Below, one piece after another: positions 40,483-52,929 of a stretch of 64,000 nt of DNA; position 1 is the stretch's first letter, and the number at the start of each line of letters is the position of its first letter. The DNA is from Porphyra umbilicalis (Eukaryota > Rhodophyta > Bangiophyceae > Bangiales > Bangiaceae): the NCBI GenBank assembly GCA_002049455.2, contig KV919082.1, positions 22,799 through 86,798 of the forward strand, in the 5' to 3' direction. Under the pieces are notes generated by a model. That model did no database searches, was not told the origin of the DNA, and saw nothing but the letters and a program-made list of their open reading frames with translations. The position numbers were made by a program, and so were the translations under genes.

Positions 40483-41631
40483 CAGATGCGTGCGGGTGGT
40501 ACAGTTAGGGGGTTGGCAGGTTGCGATGCAGAAGAGCTGGGGTAGGGGCCTGCTGACGCCTATGGTCAGGGCTGGCTGTGCAGGCTGAGGAACGAACGAG
40601 CAGCAGCCGGGCAAATATAGAGATTGAGGCCCGTAGGATCACACAGTGGCCACTGCGAGGTCGAGCATCCACTTTCGTGCGGCACGGTGTGCCTCCCGAT
40701 TGAGACATAGATACCATAGCCGGCCCACCGACCCAGTGTACATGCGTCCCAGAGCTTTGCCTGTTGCTTTGGACTTTCCCGTCCTCAAGCAGGATTTAGG
40801 TACTGCCAATTGTTGACGTCTGACAGAGGTCTCGCTGCGATCCGTTGGCCGTGTGTCAGCACCCGTGCCGCAAATAGGGCTTCAGGGGCGAGTGGCGCGC
40901 CAAAAACCACGTCGTCCAAATTGGATGCCACCTCGCTCGAGGCACCAAGGCAGAGCCACCACCGCGCCGCGCATCCGACGCTCGAGCCGCGCCGCGGGGG
41001 GCTCCTGCGCGGGGGTGGGCCCGTGGGGGGGGGGAGGTGGTGGTTGGGAGCGTCCGTGGTGTGCCGCTGCTCCTGCTGCGGCGGCCCCCGCGCGTGGGGA
41101 ACGAGCGCGTGGCCGTTGTCCCGCCCCACCGCGCCCGCGTGCTGGCGGACGGGCCGACGGCGCGCGCGGTCAAGTGGCGGCCGCGCACGCGCGCACCGTT
41201 GGGGTCTGGGCGGCCGCCGCGTTCCGCCCACGGGGGCCCCTCGCCGCCGCGGCCGGCGGGCCTGCTGGGGGCGGCGGTGCGGGGGCCGCGTTTGCTTTCC
41301 CGCTGTGGGGGCCGCTGGCTCGTGGATTGCTGTACGTCGAGGGGGTTGACGAGGCGGCGGCGGCCCAGACGGCGACGGCGACCGCTACTGGCGGCCACCA
41401 CTGCTGGTCGAGGGTGGTCCTCGGGCACTGCCGGTTGACACTGGTGCCGTTTCTTCTCCGTTACATCTCCTTGACCCCGCCGCTCCCCTCCCCCCTTGCC
41501 GCCTGGGTGTCAGTGACGAGGCTTGCTGGTGCGGGTCGGTGCGACGCCCTCTGCCCCTGCGCCAGCATCCCCGCCACGTCGTTCCGCTCCCGGTGCGGCG
41601 GCCCCCGGCCGCGGCCGACGCGCCGCCGCTG
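40483..41631. other. Intergenic; possible upstream exon not assigned
   Basis: AT-richer 3' flank of the peptidase gene (40490-40960), then GC-rich DNA (40960-41440) with long frames on both strands. A leader exon of the next gene could hide here but no motif proves it. Confidence 0.4.
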
Positions 41632-41979
41632 ATGCCATCGCCGGGCCTTGTGCGGCAGCGGCGGCGCGTCCCGCCGCGCGTGGTGGTCAACTCTGCGGGC
41701 AGCCTCGACGCAGCGTCCTTGCCCGACGGCGGCCGCCGCCGACCGGCCGCGCGGGAGGGCCGTGCGGGTGCCCCTGCGGCCGACGGCGACGACGGTGGGA
41801 GCAGCACCGACGGGCTGAGAGGCGGCGGCAGTGGCGCAGACGGCAGCGGTGACAGCGCTGGTCGGGTGCCACGTTGGGAGGTGCAGTCGCCGCCTCCGTC
41901 GGCGCGGCGGCCGCCCCGAGGGCTCGGCCCTCTCGGGGACGGTGCCCGGATGGACGGCGATGGCGAGGGGGGTGACGGG

Positions 41980-42015
<36 letters not shown>

Positions 42016-45000
42016 AGTACCTCGCTCGGCCCCGCGCTCGTCGGCGCGAAGGAGCGCGGTGTGGCGTCTATGACTCCGGGCGGCAACCCGTACGATGAGG
42101 AGACGATGCGGGAGCTGTTAGAGCGGGATCAGCTGGGTTCCCCGTCTGGCCGGCGGCTGATGGTGTTGTCAGAGATGACGCGGCGGCATGCAGAGTTTAC
42201 GGACCGCCTGCCGCTGCGCATCTTTTGTGGCACGTGGAATGTGAATGGCAAGTCGCCGCCGCTGCCACTCGACGGCTGGCTACCCCCCGACGTGCCAGAG
42301 GAGTATGACATTTGCTGTTTGGCGCTGCAAGAGGTGCAGCCGCTGACGGGGATGAATGCAGTGACGACGGACGTGACGCGCGGCCGCAAGTGGAAGGAGC
42401 ACATTGAGGCGACGCTCGGCGGCGGTCAAACGTACGCGTGCATTTGCGCGCGTCAGATGGTTGGCATCCTGCTCCTCTGCTTTGTGCGCCACGAGCACGA
42501 GCCGGCCGTGTCGGAACTGATGATGGCCGACGCGGGCACCGGCATCATGCGGTCGGGGGGCAACAAGGGCGGCGTCGCCGCCCGCTTCCGCCTCTACGAC
42601 AAAACGCTCTCGTTTGTGTCTTGTCACCTCGCCGCCCACGACCACAATGTGGAGCGGCGGAACCAAGACTTCCACGACGTTGTCCGCAAGGCGGTCTTCG
42701 TCAATGCCGCCACGGGGCTGCCCCCGTCCCAGCAGCCGACGCAGCAGCCGGCGGCGGTGCGGTCGACGTCCAACGAGCCGTACGTGTCGCCTTCGCCGTC
42801 GGCGTACAGCTGGCCCGTACTACCGACGGCGGACGGATACGGGGCAGGCGCGCCGCCGGGACTCGGCGCCGTCGCCGCAGCGTCAGGCAGTGGCAAGGGC
42901 GGTGGCGGTGGTGTCGGCGGCGGCGACGGCAGCAACAGCAGCGGGTGGATGAGTTCCACGGGCGCCTTTGGCCGCGCGAGCGGTGGCAGCGCCGACCAGG
43001 GCGCGCCAAGCGTGACGGGAGCGGACGGCGCGGTGTCGTCTGGTGCTCGCTCTTCGTCTATCGACGTTGGGGTGGCGGCGACCGACACGGGCGCGCCGTC
43101 AGCGTTGAGTGTGCTGGATCACGACGTTGTCTTTTGGTTGGGCGACCTCAACTACCGCATCGCGCTGCCAGCGGAGCGGGTACTGGAGCTGATCGAATGT
43201 GGTGCGTGGGGGGAACTCGCCGAGTTTGATCAGCTCAACTCGGAGCGCGCGGGCGGAGCCGTGTTGCAGGGCTTTGAGGAGGGCGCCCTGACTTTTGCGC
43301 CAACGTACAAGCACGAGCCCCACGGGGTCGGCTACGGGCGTGCGCCCGACGAGAACGGCACGCTCGTCGTCAAGCGCACGCCTTCCTGGTGCGACCGGGT
43401 GTTGTGGCGCAACCGAGTGTCTGTGTCGGCCGAGAGCGTCGCCCTCGAAGCCTACCGGCGACACGAAGTGCTCGCGTCGGACCACCGGCCCGTGTCGGCG
43501 ACGTTTGCGGTCGGCTTTGAGCGCGTCGACCGCAAGCGCCGCTCCGAGGTCCGCCGCGCCGTCCAGCGGGGGTTGGACGCGCGGGAGGCGGAGCTCGCGC
43601 CCCGCATCCGTACCTCCCCAGCGACGTTGGCGCTCGGGCCCGTGGCGTTCGCGTCGCCGTCTGAAGCGCTGCCGCTGGTGTTGACCAATGAGGGGCTGCT
43701 GCCGACGGTGGTGCGGTTGTGTGCGAGCCGCCTGGCGCCGTGGCTCCGGGTGTACCCACCGGGGGTGGCCGTGGCCAATGGGGGCGGTGGCGACGGCCGC
43801 GACGGCAGCGGCGGTGACGTCGGCGGCGGTGGCAGCCGCGTGGTGCGTGGTGGCAGCGACGAGGACATGCAGGTGACGCTTGCGGCCGGCGAGGCGGTCA
43901 CCCTCCATGTCGCCGCCATTGTTGACCGGGACTGTGGGTGGGCAGCTGCCTTGTCGGCTGGGGAGGTGCCCCTCAGCGGGCGGCTCGTGTTTGTGAGCGC
44001 CGACGCGTTGCCGAGCCGGCGGCAACCGTTTGCCCGCCCAAAACCCATAACGCTCGCGCGGGTGGCCATCGCCGGCGAGTACGCGGCGACGGCGCTCGGC
44101 TCGACGCTCTCCCTGCTCAGCGGCAACACGTCCAATTATGTGGATGCGCCCGGCGGGCCTGACGGCCTCCACTCGAGCGGACCCTTTGGGCGCCGCCGCA
44201 GCAGCGGGTGGGACCGGTCGGGCGGGAGCGACGGGGGCGGCGCCGCGCTCATGGGGCCCGCCGCCACGGACGGCAAGCGGTACCCGCTGCCACCGCAGCT
44301 GTGGCACCTCGTCGACGCGCTGTTGCCGGCGGTGGCGCCCGGGGACGCCTCCCTTTTCCTCCGTGACGGCGGGGAGCCGGCGGCGGTGGCGGCGGTGCTC
44401 GCCGCCACCGACCGCGGGGAGTATGGGACGCTGGCAACCGCGCCGCCCGCGGCACTCGCGTCGGCTCTGCTGCGGTTGCTCGCGTCCCTCCACGAGCCGG
44501 TTGTACCGTACAGCTGCTACGATCGGGCGGTGGCGGCGGGGGCGGCGCGCTCTTCCGCCGCCGCACGCGGGGTGGTGGTGACCATGCCCCCCGTTCATGC
44601 CAACACCCTCACCTACGTGCTCGGCCTCCTGCGGCGGCTGGCGGGCCTCGAGGGCGGCGATGGCGCGGCGGCGGCCGCCGCCGAGCCGACCGCCGACGTG
44701 GGTGGCACCGCCGACGCGCTCGCCGAACGCTTTGGCGCGGTGCTCCTGTGGCCCCTCCCCCGCGGCGTGCGGCGTGCGCTCTTTCCCACGCCCGACGCGG
44801 ACGGCGGCGCCATGCCGTTTGCGCTCGCCTCCCCCGCGGACTGGCGGCGGCCGGCGGCGGCGTCGCCCTTCCACGGCGACGGCGCCGACGGGGGGGGGGG
44901 GGCGCCGACGACGACCCGGCGGCAGCGGCGGGCCGCTCGGCCGCCGCCGACCGGCGGCGGCGGGGCAGCGCCGGGGATTTGGCCACCGCCGACGCGGCCG

Positions 45001-45068
45001 AGCGCGTCGCCTTTGTGCGGCTGCTGCTGGTCGCGATTGCTGACCCAGACTTAACGGTCGTGTGGTGA
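41632..45068 (+). CDS. OCRL/INPP5B-like inositol polyphosphate 5-phosphatase with ASH and RhoGAP-like domains
   Basis: Removes the 5-phosphate from phosphoinositides such as PI(4,5)P2 on endosomal/Golgi membranes. Start at ATG 41632. Residues 1-190 are low-complexity (Gly/Arg/Pro). The 5-phosphatase domain runs from about residue 191 (LRIFCGTWNVNGK) to about 625 with LALQEVQPL, SGGNKGGVAARF, FVSCHLAAH, WLGDLNYR (from residue 502) and PSWCDRVLW (from residue 584), then SDHRPVSATF. A disordered insert of about 130 residues separates SCHLAAHDHNVERRNQDF from the WLGDLNYR half. An ASH-type beta-sandwich follows (about 640-830), then a RhoGAP-like region with MPPVHANTLTYVLGLLRRL. The obvious Rho-GTPase arginine finger was not found, as in OCRL where the domain is inactive. 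The frame ends at 45054 in an Arg-rich tail. A one-base change at the 12-G run 44891-44902 instead gives AERVAFVRLLLVAIADPDL and a stop at 45066-45068, which looks genuine. Confidence 0.92.
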
Positions 45069-45573
45069 GCGGGGTGGACGATGGGGGGGGTCGGTTTTGG
45101 GGAGGCGCTTGCAAAGGAAACAAACAATCCAACCGTGCTCTTCCGGCGCTGTCCATCGCACGGCAATCTTGTGGTTTGGTTCCTCGCCTCGCGGCGGCGC
45201 CACCGGCGCCGCCCTGTCGCCTGTAGGTGGCCGCATGGGGCCCCCGCTCCCGACCGGCACCGTGCATCGTCTCCCGCAGCACGCCCCGCACAGCGGCCGG
45301 TACCCGTCTGTACCCGGTGCGGGGCGGCCCCCGCGGTGGCCTCAGTGCCCACTCCCATGCGGCGGGCGTCGCTGGACCGCCGCGTGGCCCCCTATGGCGG
45401 CCGCTCGCCGGTGGCACCCCCTGCCACCCACCACCCGCCACACCGGCACACGAGGTGGCCGCCGCGGCTCCCTCGGCGCCTCGCCCCTGCCGCCCCACGC
45501 ACCGGCCGTCCACGGGTGATCGCGGCCGGCCGCCGCCACTCCGCGGCGGCTGCGGCGCCGCGCCCCCCCGTAC
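45069..45573. other. Intergenic
   Basis: Short convergent gap with no motif-bearing ORF. Confidence 0.4.
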
Positions 45574-46353
45574 TTACGCCACGCCACCCCGCCCGACGGC
45601 CACGGCAGCCACCCAAAACAGCACCGCGGGCGCGGTCGCCCCCCCCACCACACACGCAAGGGCGAGCGCCCACGTCGGCCGCGCCGCCATTGACGCTGAC
45701 GCGGCGGCGGCGGCGGCGGCAGCACCCGCCGCGCGCCGCCCGCCCGCTGCCGCCGCCAGCGCGCCGGTGGCTGCCCCCCACCGCCCGCCCTTGGCTGCGT
45801 GCCCGCCGCCCCGGGCGGCTGCGGCCGCACCCGCCGCAACCGCCCCCGCCGAGCCGCCCGACGCGGCACGGCGGGGCGGCGCGGCGTCCACCGACGCGGG
45901 CGGTGGGGCGACGGTGGTGCCCGGCGGCGGCGGCCGCAGCACGCACCCGTCCCGCTCGACTTGGACGGTGACGTAGGCGGCGTACGGCGGGCGGTGGGGA
46001 GCCGCACCCGCCGCCGCCGCCGCCGCCGTCGCTGGGTGGTGGCACCGCCGGCCCGACGGGGCCCCGTCGACGGTCGCGGCGGCGGCAGCCGCCGGCAGCC
46101 GCCGCTCTGCCGACGCAGCCGTCACGGCCGAGCCGACCGACGCCCACGAGCCCCCTCCATCATCGGACGCGTCGGCTGCCGACGGCGGGCTCGGCCACCC
46201 CCCGCCGCTGTCGTCGCTGCCGCCATCACTCGTCCACCGCCACCCCGCCGTGGTGGCGACAGCGGCGGCGGCGGCCGCGCCGCCGCCGCTGCCCGCAGCG
46301 GCGGATCGGCCCGCCGCCCACCCCCCATGGGCCACGCACGGCCCGAGCGTCAC
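45574..46353 (-). CDS. Hypothetical Ala/Gly/Pro-rich protein with C-terminal membrane segment (C-terminal part of a larger gene)
   Basis: The frame reads like a real but low-complexity protein. It has an acidic Trp-containing stretch (WTSDGGSDDSGGGWPSPP and DDGGGSWASVGS), a short beta-like motif (YAAYVTVQVERDGCVLRPP) and a C-terminal hydrophobic helix (TWALALACVVGGATAPAVLF) that could anchor it in a membrane. The gene probably starts further upstream on the same strand. Segments such as AKLDLSPLARHAADDTALLA (about 46500-46555) and RDDGRRLCVVGEWLLAKGG (about 47860-47920) look coding but lie in other frames, separated by G and C runs. I could not trace a full model. No family is recognised. Confidence 0.4.
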   Translation of the reverse strand: MTLGPCVAHGGWAAGRSAAAGSGGGAAAAAAVATTAGWRWTSDGGSDDSGGGWPSPPSAADASDDGGGSWASVGSAVTAASAERRLPAAAAAATVDGAPSGRRCHHPATAAAAAAGAAPHRPPYAAYVTVQVERDGCVLRPPPPGTTVAPPPASVDAAPPRRAASGGSAGAVAAGAAAAARGGGHAAKGGRWGAATGALAAAAGGRRAAGAAAAAAAASASMAARPTWALALACVVGGATAPAVLFWVAAVAVGRGGVA

Positions 46354-49105
46354 GACCGCCTCGCCTTCCGTGTCGGCCTCGCCGCCGCCGTCTGGCGGGG
46401 GGGGTGGGGGCCCCGCCGCCGCCGCGCCACCGCCGCCGCCGCCGGCGGGTACCGCGGCGCCGCCGCCGCCGCCGGCGACAGCCGCGCGAGGCGCGCAACG
46501 ACCGCCGCCAGCAGCGCCGTGTCGTCGGCCGCGTGGCGCGCGAGGGGCGACAAGTCGAGCTTGGCGGGGGGGGGGGGGGGGGGCGGGGGGGGGAGTCGAC
46601 CCCGCCTCGCCCCCGTGCTACGCCGCCGCCGCCGCCGCACCGTCGGCGGCGGTGCGTCGACCGCCGGCCGGTCGGCGCCGCAGCTGTGGCGGCGGCCGCG
46701 GGTGGCCATGGCCGCCGCCGGTGGGGTGGGGGGGCGGGGGAGGGAGGGGGGGTACCGCAACGCCGGGAAGAAGCGCCCCGACGAGGCAAGGCGGGGGACG
46801 CCGCCGCCGCGCCGATCGAGACGACGGCCGCGTCGGCGAGACCGCGGACCGTCACCGCGCGCGTCCGCCGACGCCGCACGTCGCCGCAGGCGGACCCGTT
46901 CGCACGTGACGGGGTGCACCTTCAAAACACGGGCGGGCGAGCGGGTGCCCGACGCACACGAACCCCCGGCAGCGGCCGCCCGCGGTCGCCTCCCGCCGCC
47001 GCTCCGCGGACGCGCGCCGTTGCCCCGCCGAGGCGGCGATGCCCCCCCCCGCTGAGGCGGCGATGTCCCCCCCCGCTGCCGCCACTCGTCCGCAGACGCG
47101 TCCCCCCGTCCACGTCGCGCGCGCCGACGGCGCCGCTCGCGCCGTGTGTCTCGGCGGCCGCGACGCGCGTGGATGCACCCGCGTGGGGAGGTCTGGGGGC
47201 GGCGCCGACCGCCGTCGCTGCCGCCGTCGCGGCAGCGCACTGGGATCGGCGGGGGTGGGCGGACGGGTCGGGGGCGCAGTGCCGACACCACGCTGGGGGG
47301 GGGGGGAGGGCGGGCGGCGGGATGCCCCGCCGCTGTCGCCGCCGTCTGTGGTTGCGGGTGGTCGCGGCGGCGGCGGGGCTCCCATTGGCAGCCGCCTCGA
47401 GAGGGGCACACGCCACGGGCCGGGCGCGCCAGTCGGCGGCAGCGGCCCGCGGCGGCGAGGCCGCCGACCAAAGCGTGGCCGAGTGGTCGGGGGGGCGGCG
47501 GGGTGGGAGGAGCCCCCGCGTCTCCAGCGTCGTGGCGCCGGTCGGCGGGCCGCCAATGTCGATGCCCGTTTCTGTTTTGGTGTGAGTGTGTCGCTGAGTT
47601 GGGTGTGTGTCTTGTTTCAGCCCCACGCACCCGCGCCGCGGCTGGATGCACACACGCTGCGGTTGCCCCGCCGACGTGTCCGCACCCGCCGCCGTTGCCA
47701 GCGGCCACCGGCGGGGCGCCTTTGATCCGGGCCGCCGCGGCCGTGGCAGGTCTGGTCGGCGGCCGCGGGGGGGGGGGGGGGGGGTGGCGACGGCGGCGCG
47801 TTGCGACGGGGCGACGCGACGCGGGCGCCCCCCTCCCGCCGCGCGAGCGGGCGGCGGGCCGCCTTTGGCCAACAGCCACTCGCCGACGACGCAGAGGCGG
47901 CGCCCGTCGTCCCGAGGGGGGAGGGTGGGAGGAGGCACGGCCAGACGCAACCTGCCCGGCGTGGAAAGTGACGTGCGCGGTCGGCCCGCGCCCGCGGGAC
48001 GCGGGGCGGGCGGCCGTCTGGGGGGTTGTCGCGCCGGCGGTGGCAGGGGGCGATTCACAGTGGCGGGGAGCTGCCAGGAGCAGTCACCAAACGGCGTTTG
48101 ATCCACATGCCCAAAGGGCACTGCTTCCGCCCACCTGAGTGCAGGGTTGCTGGCACGGGCCGACACCCGTCTGCCCCGTCTGGCCTCGGGATGGGGCCAA
48201 CGCCGGCCCGGGCGTGAGAGGACTGTGCCAGTCTCGACCAGTGGTCGATACGCGCGGGGCCGTGCAATCCCATCCCGCTGTCGCCTGGGTGAAGCGCCGT
48301 TGCCGTCGCAATCGCAGAAGAGCGGAGTTCCTTCATCGTCGGAGCATATACCACCAGTCCGAGAGGCCGAACGGAATCTTCGGACTGCGTCCGCCGCTTG
48401 CGGACATGTCATGGACAGTCTCTCGGACCGGTCCGGGAGGCGGTCCGAAACCCAGTTCCGGACAGGGGTCACATGCAAGGTGCTGTCGAGCATGCTGGCA
48501 CCAACGGGCGCAGTCGCGTGCGGAATCCTGCGACGCCACTTAACGTGGGCCAATGAAACGTCAAGGATCTTGCTTAGACGTTAGTTAAGCTATAAATGTC
48601 GTTCGCCGGTAGGCCACTTCCGGATCGGTCGCATTTTCTCGGCACCGGTCGTTCGAGGCAATACGCGCGAACGTTCATTCCGCTGCAGTTGACTTCGTCC
48701 GTTGCAGCCGTCGCCCACAAAGGGTTGCTGCGAACGAGACCGACGCCACCACGACAAACTAAACGGACCACACTCGGATGCTGCCAACGGGCCTGCTGTC
48801 GTTGGCCTCATGGCTGTTCTGTTGAACCACACGGGCCGGGGCGGGGCAGGGGCCGAAGGCGCGGCGACGGAGCGCCATGACACGCCGCGGCGTCTGCATG
48901 TACAATCGCCACTGCCACCGACACATACTGACTGGACTGGAAGTGCGGATGATGTTTGTACAGAAAGAGTATGTGACATTTTACGACAACGACGCTCGCT
49001 GTCCCGCGCCACGGCACACCCGTGCCCGTGCATGCCCGCGCGCCACGGCACACTCGTGCCTGCGCACGCCCGTGCCTCATCAACAGCAGAGGAAAAAGAA
49101 CGCCC
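46354..49105. other. Very GC-rich DNA with probable undetected exons, then non-coding DNA
   Basis: 46354-48050 probably holds the 5' part of the preceding minus-strand gene in broken frames. A T/G-rich tract (47570-47620) with TGTTTCAG on the plus strand resembles an intron end, but no flanking exons could be matched. 48300-48500 holds several inverted CGGACC/GGTCCG and GTCCG motifs. 49007-49075 holds a two-unit repeat with GCGCCACGGCACAC. Confidence 0.35.
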
Positions 49106-52100
49106 TCAGAGACCCGGCCGCATCGCGCGTATTGTCCACGGGAAGAAAGGGTTGGTAAAGTAACGTGCCATACGGCACTCCGTGGCCGTGTCCGGCTGCG
49201 TCAACGGCGTGGCGTACAGGCCGAGGCGGTCCGACAGGTCCTGGTAGTCCATCTGCACGTCCTCCGCCCGAAGGATGCGGGCCGCGTCAACAATCTCCAG
49301 CGCGGGGTAGTCGTCTGCATCGCTGTCGACGTCCCAGCCCAGCCGCACACAGTTGAAGCTGGTCAGGATGCAGCCGGCGCGCGGAGCTACCGGCCGCATG
49401 CGCTGCAACACGACGCAGTTGCGGCGGCACGCGCCGATAGACCGCAAATTGACTCGGAGGCGCCCCCACCCAATGCCGCCGTCTGTGGTCTCGTACCTCA
49501 AGAAGGAGTGCCACGGCTTTCCTGCAAAGTCGCGCGTGGCGCGGAGGTGTTGCACGATGGACGGGGCGCCCCATTCGAAGCGGGCGACGATGCGCACGGT
49601 GATGTGCGTCGTCACCCACGTGGTGCCGTCGGCGCCAAGGGCGTGTGCAATCCGCGCCAATTCGGGAGAGCGCGCAAGGGCGGCAACAGGCACGCGCCGA
49701 GCGCGACCTGCCAACGGCAAGTAATCCGTCCTTATGGGCACGCTGCCCGCCGAGTTGCCGTCGGCAGCTGCACGGATGGCCTCGTCGACGCCACCGCCCG
49801 AGTCCAGGTCGCCACTCGTGGGGGCCCCCGTGTCCTCTTCGGCCTGTTGCAGAATAGCAGACTGCGCTTCATCGCAGCGCATCATCTGCAACGTCACGTT
49901 GGGGCCCCGCTTGTTGCTGCGGCGGAACATCTGCTTGCATGAGGCATGCAGCCGCTCGTTCTCGGACGTGTCACCCTCCCACAGGTTCCCGCGCCTGCGC
50001 AGCTCGGCACCGAGGTGCTGCACCAGCCGATGCAGCTTGCTGGTGTTATTAAACTTGTAGAGGGTTTGCACGCAATCGACGCCGAGCGCGTGGGCGGCGC
50101 CCTCCATTGACTTGATCTGCTCCTCCGTCATGGACGTGGTGCTGGCGACGTTGTCGCCGAAGAGGGCACCGCCGAGCTGCGCCGCGCGACAAAACGTCAG
50201 AAGCACCGCGTCTTCAACCGGAATGGAGCCAAACACCTGGAGGTAGCGCGGCGTGTTGACTACGTTGGGGCCGGGGAGGTCTTGGCCTGGCGCCAACGTC
50301 TCGCCAACGTCAGCAGTTCGGGCGGCGTCGCCGCCCGCTTCTGACTCCCAGTCGGATATGCTGGCAGCGTCCGTCGCGCCGTCGTCGCTGCCGTTCTCCG
50401 CGGCGGAGGGCGCAACCACAGCACCGGCGACAGGCGCTACCGGCAGACCGTCGAGCATCTCATCCCCCGGGTTGTCGGCGCCACGGGGACCAACGGCACC
50501 TGCCAGCATAAAAGGCCAGAATACAGAGAAGTGACCCCAGGTTCTCCCCGTCATGGTGGCCTGCAAGTCGCTCATGGGCACGAAGCAGCTAAGAGGGTGG
50601 GGAAAGCAGATAGACACGGCAGCCAATGAGGGCATGAAAGTGATTAGCCGACGCTAGCTCCTACGATGGCCACACGCCGCACGGCCCTGGATCCTCTCCC
50701 CGCACGGGTTCAATCTCCCCGCCAGTTGCTCGCTCTCCTCTTCTCAGCCGTCTGCCGCAGGCTCGCAGCAATACTGTTTCAGACGTACCCGGGTGGCGCC
50801 GGAGAGGCCTGGCAGTTGCGCCCCAGCTGCATTCCGCGGAGGTTAATCGCATCCAGCGTAGACGCTACGGAGCCGTAGCGCGCGACACCGCCGCCCCGAC
50901 ACAGGCCCTCCAGGGCCGCGGGCAGTCGCTGTGCGAGCATACGAAGGACACCAAGCTTCCATACGTGCAGCACGTCAAACGACGCGATGCGGTAGAGGTT
51001 GGCAGCGCCCGTGCCGAGGCCGTGGATGGCACCGAGCGGGGGGACAAAGGAAAGTCCGCTGCGCTCCTCGCGCAGCGTGCGGCGGCGGCTTGGGCGGGGG
51101 TCGGTCGCCCGTACGATCGATGCTGCAAGCTGGGCGTCCAGCGTCGCAATGGGGTCACGGTCGACCGCCGCGATGCCGTGCATGGCGTTGTTAACGCGCC
51201 GATCCTCCATGCAGGGGGAACAAAAGAAGCGGCACTGGTTACCCATAAGCCCATAGAACCGGCGCTCCTCCACCTGGTTGACAACGAGGCCAACGACTCG
51301 CGGCACCAGCCGCACAACGCCGTGCCCGCCCACAGACGCCGAGACGCCCGTCTCGCTTGCGCGGGCCAGCGTCCGAGTCGAAACCGCAATACAGCGGTGA
51401 AAGAGGTCGTTGCGAGCGTCACTGACGGCGAGGCGCGCCGCGGCCGTCTTCTCAATCGCCTTCGAGATATGCTGGATGTACCCCACCGTCGTCCACCCCC
51501 CGCCGTTGTCCAATACGTTAACGAAGTTCGCGCGCACCGGGAACATGTAGCATGCGCCCGACCACGAGACGAGCGCCTCGTCGGCGTGTAGCTGCACCCC
51601 CATCACCCGAGCGTTGCCGCCGTGCATGCGCCGCACGCTCCTCCATTCTCCCAGGTAGAGGTCCGAGTCCAGGGTCCCGTGCCGAATCCGCGCGTCGTCC
51701 TCGTCACCACCTGTGTTCAAGTTCACTGCAGCGAGGTTCGTCGGTTCCCCGAACGAGACGTAGTTGGCCGCCGCCAGCGCGTCCAGCCCGGCCTGGAGAA
51801 TGTCACGAAAATAGTAGGTGTACGTGTTGTCGCCCACCGATATAGGCACCTGTTGCCAACGACGGACCGCCAGTACGCGGTTTGTCTCGTGCCGCACCGC
51901 GTTGAGGAAGCTGCGTGGCGACGGGAACGCGGCAGAAAACGGGCGCACTGCGGCGGTGCCACTGGCCGCCTCTCTCTCGATGAGGCCGAGCGTCGCCGCG
52001 TAGCGCGTCTGGTCGCGCTCGGCCAGACCGCTGCCGCCGGCGGTCAGCGCAAAGCGGAGAGCGCCGCGCAGCGCCGGCGAGCCGAAACGCGTCGGGCGGC

Positions 52101-52929
52101 TCGCCCAAGAGGCACTGACGACAGGCACGGCCATGGACGCCTCGGGCAGTGCCTCGTAGTGGGCCCGAATGCGCGCGGCCGTGCTACTCAGGAAGACGTG
52201 CTGCGCCATCGGTGCCTCGGTTTCGCACACCGACAGCGTATCGATTCCTGCGTCCAGCAAGTCGCCTTCGTCGTAGTATGCGCCGTACTCGGCAGCCTCG
52301 ATGTCGTCGCGGTCCGACGCCGTCCCTGAGCTTCCGCTGCCGTCGCTGTCATAGGCGCCCTCCCCGCAGTTTGCAGCGCCCGGGGCATCCGTGTCCCCCA
52401 ACGGCGCCCCCAAATTGCTGCCTGCAGCTGCGTCCATGGCGCCGTCGCCGATCACGTTGCCATCGCAGTAGAGAGCTTCGTCCGCGTCGTCAACTTGCGG
52501 AGGTGGCCAGTCCTCAGCGCCCACGTAATCGGCTGCCTCCTGGGTTCCCGCGCCGCCGACCTTGTCGTGCTCTTCGTCGGTGTCATCCATCAGCCGGGGC
52601 GGCTGGTCCAGCAAGTCTTCCGCCTCCATCTCAACTGCCGCCATGTGCGCGGCCTGCTCCAGCCGCTCGACAATGGAGAATGGCGGCTGCACTGTGCGCT
52701 CCTGCAACGCGACAGGGGCGGTGTCGGGTGCCAACAGGTCGGGAGGGGGAGCGCCGACGCCAAACGTCCCGAAGACGAGGTGCGCCGTCGGCGACGACAA
52801 GCCAATGAGTCGGCTCTCGTTCGCGTGCGACGTCTGGATGTGGCGGCCGAGGTTGGCGGTGGTGGCGTACGTCATGTCACAGTAGTTGCACTTCACGTCC
52901 GAGCGGGACGAGCGAGCCGGGGGCGCCAT
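49106..52929 (-). CDS. Two-exon DDE transposase, CACTA/Plavaka/KDZ-like, with N-terminal C2H2 zinc finger
   Basis: Cut-and-paste transposase. Exon 1 is 52929-50789 and exon 2 is 50588-49106, giving 1207 residues. The frame stays open across a 200-bp intron with splice sites GTACGT and TTAG. ATG at 52929 is the first in the frame. Residues 14-35 are a C2H2 finger (C14, C17, H30, H35). An acidic region (about 90-250) follows. The core has LHADEALVSWSGACYMFPV, an acidic site like the first catalytic Asp of Plavaka/TNP2-type enzymes, then CRFFCSPC and FDVLHVWKLGVLRML (second Asp-His motif). Exon 2 continues with KLHRLVQHLGAELRRRGN and DTSENERLHASCKQMFRRSN, matching the family pattern with Glu...Glu-x-x-His...Lys. 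C-terminal residues 900-1200 are of unknown function. Family naming is by motif pattern only. It is divergent from the ORF at 54838-57258. Confidence 0.78.
50589..50788 (-). other. Intron of the transposase gene
   Basis: GT at 50788-50787 in the consensus GTACGT and AG at 50590-50589 after the pyrimidine tract CTTTCCCCACCCTCTTAG. It is 200 bp with in-frame stops inside. Removing it joins the two motif-bearing frames exactly. An alternative acceptor 28 bp further (ACTTGCAG) would break the frame. Confidence 0.75.

Noticed and set aside
47570..47622. Plus-strand intron ending TGTTTCAG
   Set aside because: A donor-like GTGTGAGTG and an acceptor are present, but neither flank reads as an exon with a recognisable protein.
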